From an uncultured Varibaculum sp. (GTDB lineage: Bacteria; Actinomycetota; Actinomycetes; Actinomycetales; Actinomycetaceae): DNA of 10,276 nucleotides. Positions 5,445 through 10,276 of the stretch are shown here, piece after piece (within the stretch, counting starts at the first letter, position 1; each line of letters opens with the position of its first letter). The notes under the pieces are model-generated. The model searched no databases and had not been told where the DNA came from. It worked only from the letters and a program-made list of their open reading frames with translations. The stretch lies in assembly GCA_947255165.1 (NCBI GenBank), contig CAMYFZ010000064.1, positions 1 to 10,276 on the forward strand, written 5' to 3'. Made by a program: the position numbers and the translations under genes.

Positions 5445-7964
5445 TTATTCCACCCGCTCCAAAATCCGTGCGCCCCGTTTAAATAGCAGCTCTTCCAGGC
5501 TTTGCATTCCCCCGGAGAAAATCTCATTCGAACAAATATCTTTCCACGATCCCTCGGGTAAAACCACGGTATGTTCGGACGGGAAATCGCCTAGATAACG
5601 AGCGAGGACGCCGGAAAGGCGACGGGCAAGAGTAACGATTTGGGGCCCATCATTTTCGGTTCCCCGCGCAAAAGCTACCGCATAACCGGTAGACAAAGCG
5701 AGTGCCTCATAGGTGGCGGAGGCAGAGACGAAACATTCGCTGCGGCGGCGGCGTAGCCGCAAAATTGCTGCCGTAAGATTTAGTTTTAGATCATCTATTT
5801 CCTCGCTAGCTGCATGGTCAATACCTTCCCGGTCGAGACGAGAAAGGGTCTCTGCTAGCGCAGTAAAATCTACCGGGCGGCGATTATCCGGGTCTACCAG
5901 GGAGGTTTGGGTGATTTCTGAGCCTTGATAAACATCCGCCACCCCCGGCATCGTGAGCTGTAAAGCTTTATTAGCCAAAATGGTATAGCGGGTTGCCAAG
6001 CCGGTTTCGCTTTGCCAGCGAGAAACAATCTCGGCTACTTGCGGGTCAGAAAGAATTTTTTCTGCAAAATCCAGCAGCTCATTTTCCCGAGTCTCATCGG
6101 GAGCGGTCCAAGTGGTCCAAGTTTTTTGCTCCCTAATCGCTTTCACTAGATAGTTGCGCAGCCGGGAAGGAGGGATCGGCCCTTTATCGTCCCAGGTGCC
6201 GATAAGTGTTTGCCACAGCATGTTTTCGCTGCGGCCATCTAGGTCATTAGGACGGTAAGGCTGGGTAGTGTCACGCAGGTCAGAAACTATTTGCGCCCAC
6301 AGGGTGGGGTATTGGCTGATTACCGCCAGACGCATCCGCACGTCTTCGCAACGCTTGGTGTCGTGCGTAGAGTTGGTAGTCATAGTAGCGGGCCAATTAG
6401 CTTGAATATCGCGAGCAAAAAGATGCAGACTATCGGAAGAAATCCCGAAAGCTTGGGGATTAGAGCCCACTTCATTTAGACACAGCAGATGAGTCCAACG
6501 GTAAAAGGTGGTGTCTTCTACTCCTTTAGCCATGACTGCTCCGCAAACCTGCTGGAAACGCACCAGGAATTCTCGCCTATCGAGATCGCTTTCTTTCAAA
6601 GCAGCGGATCCGATTTCATCCCCGAGTACCAGGGCAATTACCACTGCCATAGTGTCAGAGTGCTCCGGTTCCAGGTGACGCAGGGCGCGCCCTGCTGCTG
6701 CCTCCACAATTTCTCGCGAGAGCGCGGGGGCGGGTTGGCCAGCAGTCACATAGGCGCGGTAACAGGGCATTTCGATAATCAGTTCCCGCAAGCAATCAAC
6801 TAGATAACGGAAAGTGTAATCGCGCAGGCGGAAATCATTTTGACAAATTTTCCACACTAACTGTCCGATACGGCGTACTTCCGCTGCCAGGGAAGTGTCA
6901 ATTATTTGTGCCTTGGCTTCGCGTTGCATTTGTGGATAGGAGGAAGGCGAATCTCCGGTCAAAGTCTGCATCAGGGTTCCCAGCGGCAAGGATGCTCGCG
7001 GGTCAACCTGTAGCGCTGTCAGCCGCCAAGAAGTGTCATAGCCGGTAGTACCGGCAATCGGCCAGTCGTTAGGAAGTCGCTCGGCGTCCTCGAGAATCTT
7101 TTCTCCCGCGATCCAAGCGCCGCCGGTAGCCTGAGATAGCCAGTGGAAATAACCGGCGGGGTCAGCTAGTCCATCGGGGTGATCAATCCGGAAGGAATCG
7201 ATATGTCCCTGGTTGAAAAGTTCCAGCAGCAGGGCGTGGGTAGAGTCAAATACGTCGCGTTCTTCTACTCGCAGGGCTGCCAGGGTGTCGACATCAAAAA
7301 AGCGGCGATAGTTGAGCTCTTCATCAGCTACTTTCCAATGCGCCAAACGGTAATGCTGCCGTTCAACCAAGACCTCCAAGGGTAAGGCTTCAGTACCGGC
7401 TGCTACCGGGAAATAGTGGTCATAGTAGCGCAGAATCCATTGCTCTCCGCGTTCAGGTTCAGTCGGAATCACCATCTGCTCAAGTGTGAGTTCTTGATCA
7501 GCGAGAACTTGCCCGATTCGCCGGCCGAGAATGGGCATGAGAATTGGTTGGTCAATGTCAATATCAAACCAGTGCGCGTAGGGAGATTCTTTCCCTCGTT
7601 TTAATACCGACCACATGGGACGGTTAAGCCACACCGGGGTCGGTACCGCCATATGGTTAGGTACCACGTCAACTACAATCCCAAAGCCTGCCTGGTGGGC
7701 GGCGTCGGCTAGTTTTTCAAATTGGGCGCGCCCTCCGAGTTCTTTGGAGATATGTTTATGGTCTACTACGTCGTATCCGTGCATAGATCCGGGAACCGCT
7801 TGCAAAATGGGGGAGAGAAACAGGTCCGTTATCCCGAGATCACGCCAATATCCCAGGTGCTGCCGGGCATCTTCGAAAGTGAACTCAGAACTTAACTGAA
7901 TGCGATAAGTACTGATAGGCGTATGCTTATCGCTCGCGGGCAGGTGGGAGTGTTGGCTGTTCAT
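5445..7964 (-). CDS. treY: Maltooligosyl trehalose synthase (TreY, GH13)
   Basis: An 839-residue cytoplasmic GH13 enzyme that converts the terminal alpha-1,4 link at the reducing end of a maltodextrin to an alpha,alpha-1,1 link, giving maltooligosyl-trehalose. STYRIQL (18-24) and ITDLFLSPILQAVPGSMHGYD (45-65) open the barrel; VVDVVPNHM (97-105) is conserved region I. Catalytic residues are Asp261 in SFRIDHPDGL (nucleophile), Glu288 in WIAGEKIL (acid/base) and Asp535 in NSTHDTKR (stabiliser). MAKGVEDTTFYR (478-489) and MPGVADVYQGSE (672-683) are further TreY hallmarks. The long inserts between barrel strands are normal for TreY. It sits 17 bases after glgX and abuts treZ with no gap. The ATG is supported by an AAGGAG site 8 bases upstream. 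Confidence 0.96.
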   Translation of the reverse strand: MNSQHSHLPASDKHTPISTYRIQLSSEFTFEDARQHLGYWRDLGITDLFLSPILQAVPGSMHGYDVVDHKHISKELGGRAQFEKLADAAHQAGFGIVVDVVPNHMAVPTPVWLNRPMWSVLKRGKESPYAHWFDIDIDQPILMPILGRRIGQVLADQELTLEQMVIPTEPERGEQWILRYYDHYFPVAAGTEALPLEVLVERQHYRLAHWKVADEELNYRRFFDVDTLAALRVEERDVFDSTHALLLELFNQGHIDSFRIDHPDGLADPAGYFHWLSQATGGAWIAGEKILEDAERLPNDWPIAGTTGYDTSWRLTALQVDPRASLPLGTLMQTLTGDSPSSYPQMQREAKAQIIDTSLAAEVRRIGQLVWKICQNDFRLRDYTFRYLVDCLRELIIEMPCYRAYVTAGQPAPALSREIVEAAAGRALRHLEPEHSDTMAVVIALVLGDEIGSAALKESDLDRREFLVRFQQVCGAVMAKGVEDTTFYRWTHLLCLNEVGSNPQAFGISSDSLHLFARDIQANWPATMTTNSTHDTKRCEDVRMRLAVISQYPTLWAQIVSDLRDTTQPYRPNDLDGRSENMLWQTLIGTWDDKGPIPPSRLRNYLVKAIREQKTWTTWTAPDETRENELLDFAEKILSDPQVAEIVSRWQSETGLATRYTILANKALQLTMPGVADVYQGSEITQTSLVDPDNRRPVDFTALAETLSRLDREGIDHAASEEIDDLKLNLTAAILRLRRRRSECFVSASATYEALALSTGYAVAFARGTENDGPQIVTLARRLSGVLARYLGDFPSEHTVVLPEGSWKDICSNEIFSGGMQSLEELLFKRGARILERVE

Positions 7965-7972
7965 ATGGGGAT

Positions 7973-7978
7973 CTCCTT
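7973..7978 (-). promoter_or_regulatory. Ribosome binding site of treY
   Basis: On the minus strand AAGGAG lies 8 bases before the treY ATG, inside the 17-base gap after glgX. It is the clearest Shine-Dalgarno site of the operon and supports independent initiation at treY. Confidence 0.7.
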
Positions 7979-7981
7979 AAA

Positions 7982-10126
7982 TTATTCCTCCGCCACTTCG
8001 CGGATTAGTACTACTATCGAGCGATCTAGTAGCTCTAGTTGGTCACCAGCGCCGTATTCAGTTTTGTTTTCGATTTCCCTGTTGGGAACCTCTTCCATGG
8101 TAGAAAATGCGATCTTCCAGCCATCACCGTAGCCTTCGGGAACCTGGAAAGTGCAAGACTCGGGGTCAGCGTTGAAAAGTAACAGGAATGAATCATCGAC
8201 AATGCGTTTTCCACGAGAATCTGGTTCCCGAATCGCCTCACCGTTTAAGAAGATCATCAGGGAGCGTGCTTCTTCATTGCTCCAAGCTTCCTCGGTCATC
8301 TTCTGTCCATCGGGGGCAAACCAGTCAATCTCCCCCAGATCGGATTGACCGCCGCGGGAAGGGGCGCCGGCAAAGAAACGGCGACGATGGAACACCGGAT
8401 GGTCATTGCGGAACTTAATCAGGTGTTTAGTGAACCCGAGAAGCTTATTTCGATAATCGTCCTCTTCGGCGTCCTCGAATGACCAATTCATCCAGGAAAG
8501 CTCGTTGTCTTGGCAATAGGTATTGTTATTTCCCTTTTGGCTGCGGGCAACCTCATCTCCCATGAGTAACATTGGTACCCCCTGGGAGAGGAAGAGGGTG
8601 GTCAGGAAATTGCGGTGCTGCCGTGCCCGTAGTTTATGTATTTGTGGGTCATCGGTGGGGCCTTCGACTCCGCAGTTCCAGGAGCGGTTATGGGATTCCC
8701 CGTCGTCTCCGCCCTCGCCGTTAGCCTCGTTATGTTTCTCGTTATAGGAAACCAGGTCGTGCATAGTGAAGCCATCATGGGCGGTTACAAAGTTGATAGA
8801 CGCATTCGGGCGGCGTCCACTTTGTTCATATAAATCGGCACTGCCACAGAATCGGGAGGCGAACTCAGGTAGCGTGGCGTAGTTGCCGCGCCAAAAATCA
8901 CGAACCGTGTCGCGGTATTTGCCGTTCCATTCACTCCACATGGAGGGGAACCCGCCTACCTGGTAGCCGCCATCTCCTACGTCCCAGGGTTCGGCGATTA
9001 GTTTTAGCTGGGAAAGTACCGGGTCTTGATGGATAATATCGAAAAATGCCGAGAGTTTGTCTACGTCATGCAGTTCACGCGCCAGGGTAGAGGCAAGGTC
9101 GAAGCGGAAACCATCTACGTGCATTTCGATTGCCCAGTAACGCAGGGAATCCATAATTAGTTGCAGTACCGCTGGAGACCGCATCAGCAGGGAATTCCCG
9201 GTTCCGGTGGTGTCGAAATAGTGTTCTTTGTCGTCCTCCACTAAACGGTAGTAGGAGGAGTTGTCTAGTCCTTTGAAAGAGAGTGTCGGCCCCATATGGT
9301 TGCCTTCAGCAGTGTGGTTATAGACCACGTCTAGAATCACTTCGATTCCCGCGTGGTGCAGGTTTTTCACCATTTGCTTGAACTCTTGAACTTGCCCATC
9401 GACCACGTCTTGGGAACGGTACTGGGCATGGGGAGCAAAAAATCCGATGGTGTTATATCCCCAATAGTTCGATAGACCGCGCTCTTGCAGGGTGGAGTCA
9501 TTAACGAACTGGTGCACCGGCATCAGCTCGATAGCGTTTACTCCCAAATCTTTTAGATATTCGATAGTCACCGGATTGGCGATTCCTGCGTAGGTGCCGC
9601 GTTCTTTTTCCGGGATCTGTTCATTTAACTTGGTAAAGCCTTTTACATGGGCTTCGTAAATAACCAGTTTATGGAGGTCGTGTCCGGGTGGGCGATCATT
9701 TCCCCAATCGAAATAGGGAGTGGTGACTACCGAAACTGCCATATCCGGCAAGGAATCGTCATGGTTGGGTTCACTGGGGTCATTCCAGTCGTAAGAATAT
9801 AAAGACTGCTTGGCTCTAACAATGCCATCGGTGGCTGTCGCGTAGGGGTCGAGCAAAAATTTATTGATATCGCAACGGTGTCCTTGCGCCGGATCATAGG
9901 GGCCTTCCACCCGGAATCCGTAGCGCTGCTCATCACGCAGCCCCGGAATATAGCAATGCCACACGTGGTGGTCGACTTCGCGCAGTTCGATCCGTTCTTC
10001 GCTGCCATCCTCTGCTATTAAACAGAGATAAACTTTGGTTGCGACCTCGCTAAATACTGCAAAATTTACTCCGGCTCCATCATAGGTAGCGCCGAGCGGA
10101 TACGGTTTCCCTGGCCAAATCTCCAT
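7982..10126 (-). CDS. glgX: Glycogen debranching enzyme GlgX/TreX (isoamylase type, GH13)
   Basis: A 714-residue cytoplasmic alpha-1,6-glucosidase that removes branches from glycogen or limit dextrins, giving linear maltodextrins. The N-terminus MEIWPGKPYPLGATYDGAGV is the canonical GlgX opening and begins a CBM48 domain (about 10-110). The barrel shows YEAHVKGFT (157-165), LSNYWGYNTIGFFAP (218-232), ILDVVYNHTAEG (264-275), Asp343 in GFRFDLAS (nucleophile), Glu379 in LIAEPWD (acid/base) and Asp451 in VTAHDGFTMHDLVSY (stabiliser). MGDEVARSQKGNNNTYCQDNE (522-542) is also typical. A C-terminal beta domain ends at VVLIREVAEE. First gene of the operon with treY and treZ, where the enzyme is often called TreX; this context suggests it feeds trehalose synthesis. 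The ribosome site before its ATG is weak (TAGAGAT), but an upstream in-frame ATG is not available. Confidence 0.95.
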   Translation of the reverse strand: MEIWPGKPYPLGATYDGAGVNFAVFSEVATKVYLCLIAEDGSEERIELREVDHHVWHCYIPGLRDEQRYGFRVEGPYDPAQGHRCDINKFLLDPYATATDGIVRAKQSLYSYDWNDPSEPNHDDSLPDMAVSVVTTPYFDWGNDRPPGHDLHKLVIYEAHVKGFTKLNEQIPEKERGTYAGIANPVTIEYLKDLGVNAIELMPVHQFVNDSTLQERGLSNYWGYNTIGFFAPHAQYRSQDVVDGQVQEFKQMVKNLHHAGIEVILDVVYNHTAEGNHMGPTLSFKGLDNSSYYRLVEDDKEHYFDTTGTGNSLLMRSPAVLQLIMDSLRYWAIEMHVDGFRFDLASTLARELHDVDKLSAFFDIIHQDPVLSQLKLIAEPWDVGDGGYQVGGFPSMWSEWNGKYRDTVRDFWRGNYATLPEFASRFCGSADLYEQSGRRPNASINFVTAHDGFTMHDLVSYNEKHNEANGEGGDDGESHNRSWNCGVEGPTDDPQIHKLRARQHRNFLTTLFLSQGVPMLLMGDEVARSQKGNNNTYCQDNELSWMNWSFEDAEEDDYRNKLLGFTKHLIKFRNDHPVFHRRRFFAGAPSRGGQSDLGEIDWFAPDGQKMTEEAWSNEEARSLMIFLNGEAIREPDSRGKRIVDDSFLLLFNADPESCTFQVPEGYGDGWKIAFSTMEEVPNREIENKTEYGAGDQLELLDRSIVVLIREVAEE

Positions 10127-10276
10127 ATCTCTAGGTTGTCATAAAACGCGCCATTTAGCACTTACTTGCCGATGAATAGTAAAGATGGGGGAGAAAGCAC
10201 AATCAGGTTGAGGTTGCGAGACGGCGGATTCTAGGGGTGGTTGCAACGGTTGATGGTTTTAGGCAAGCAGTTTGAG
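10127..10276 (-). promoter_or_regulatory. Upstream region of the glgX-treY-treZ operon with a weak candidate promoter
   Basis: No coding sequence is recognisable in these 150 bases, which reach the window edge. On the minus strand TTGTGC (complement of 10197-10202) and TACTAT (complement of 10176-10181) could act as -35 and -10, but the spacer is only 15 bases. Another partial match, TGCTAAATG (complement of 10152-10160), resembles an extended -10 lacking its last T. On the plus strand GGTTG occurs four times (10206, 10212, 10239, 10248), followed by GGTTT (10255), upstream of these boxes. No known operator is recognised. Confidence 0.25.

Noticed and set aside
3645..10126. Possible novel polysaccharide-utilisation cluster made of three GH13 enzymes
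   Set aside because: The signatures and catalytic triads identify the known GlgX, TreY and TreZ enzymes; there are no transporters, secretion signals or regulators to suggest extracellular glycan use.

Overview
This window looks like a chromosomal housekeeping and carbon-storage region of a moderate-GC actinobacterium. The evidence is a DUF3000 gene beside ribonuclease D (a characteristically actinobacterial pair), an actinobacterial-type 5S rRNA end, and GTG starts with A/G-rich Shine-Dalgarno sites. The base composition, close to half GC by eye, and the Asl-like ATP-grasp ligase would fit the Actinomycetaceae (a Varibaculum- or Mobiluncus-like organism). That placement is inference, not something the sequence proves.

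Layout. Positions 1-53 are the 3' end of a 5S rRNA gene on the plus strand, so an rRNA operon ends here, followed by a strong 15-bp-stem terminator (63-106). Converging on it from the right is a two-gene minus-strand operon: a DUF3000 gene (1424-1999) and rnd, ribonuclease D (228-1427), overlapping by ATGA. A 214-base divergent intergenic region (2000-2213) carries candidate promoters and two short inverted repeats. It leads to a single plus-strand gene (2214-3557) for an ATP-grasp carboxylate-amine ligase resembling D-aspartate ligase (Asl) of peptidoglycan cross-bridge synthesis. From 10126 down to 3645 on the minus strand lies a tight three-gene operon: glgX, treY, treZ. Its upstream region (10127-10276) reaches the window edge.

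How the genes work together. GlgX (an isoamylase-type debrancher, called TreX in trehalose operons) releases linear maltodextrins from glycogen. TreY isomerises the reducing-end linkage to give maltooligosyl-trehalose. TreZ hydrolyses that to free trehalose plus a shortened maltodextrin, which re-enters the cycle. This is the complete TreX-TreY-TreZ route from glycogen to trehalose, and all three GH13 enzymes keep their catalytic Asp/Glu/Asp triads. RNase D trims RNA 3' ends, including tRNA precursors. DUF3000 has no known function. The Asl-like ligase probably acts in cell-wall assembly, but its substrate is not settled by sequence.

I see no mobile element, CRISPR array, phage gene, pseudogene or tRNA, and no stretch over 300 bases without a gene. 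I did not find a convincing undescribed system. The items worth a second look are the shared-palindrome double terminator, the Asl-like ligase with its upstream palindrome, and the uncharacterised DUF3000 partner of RNase D.
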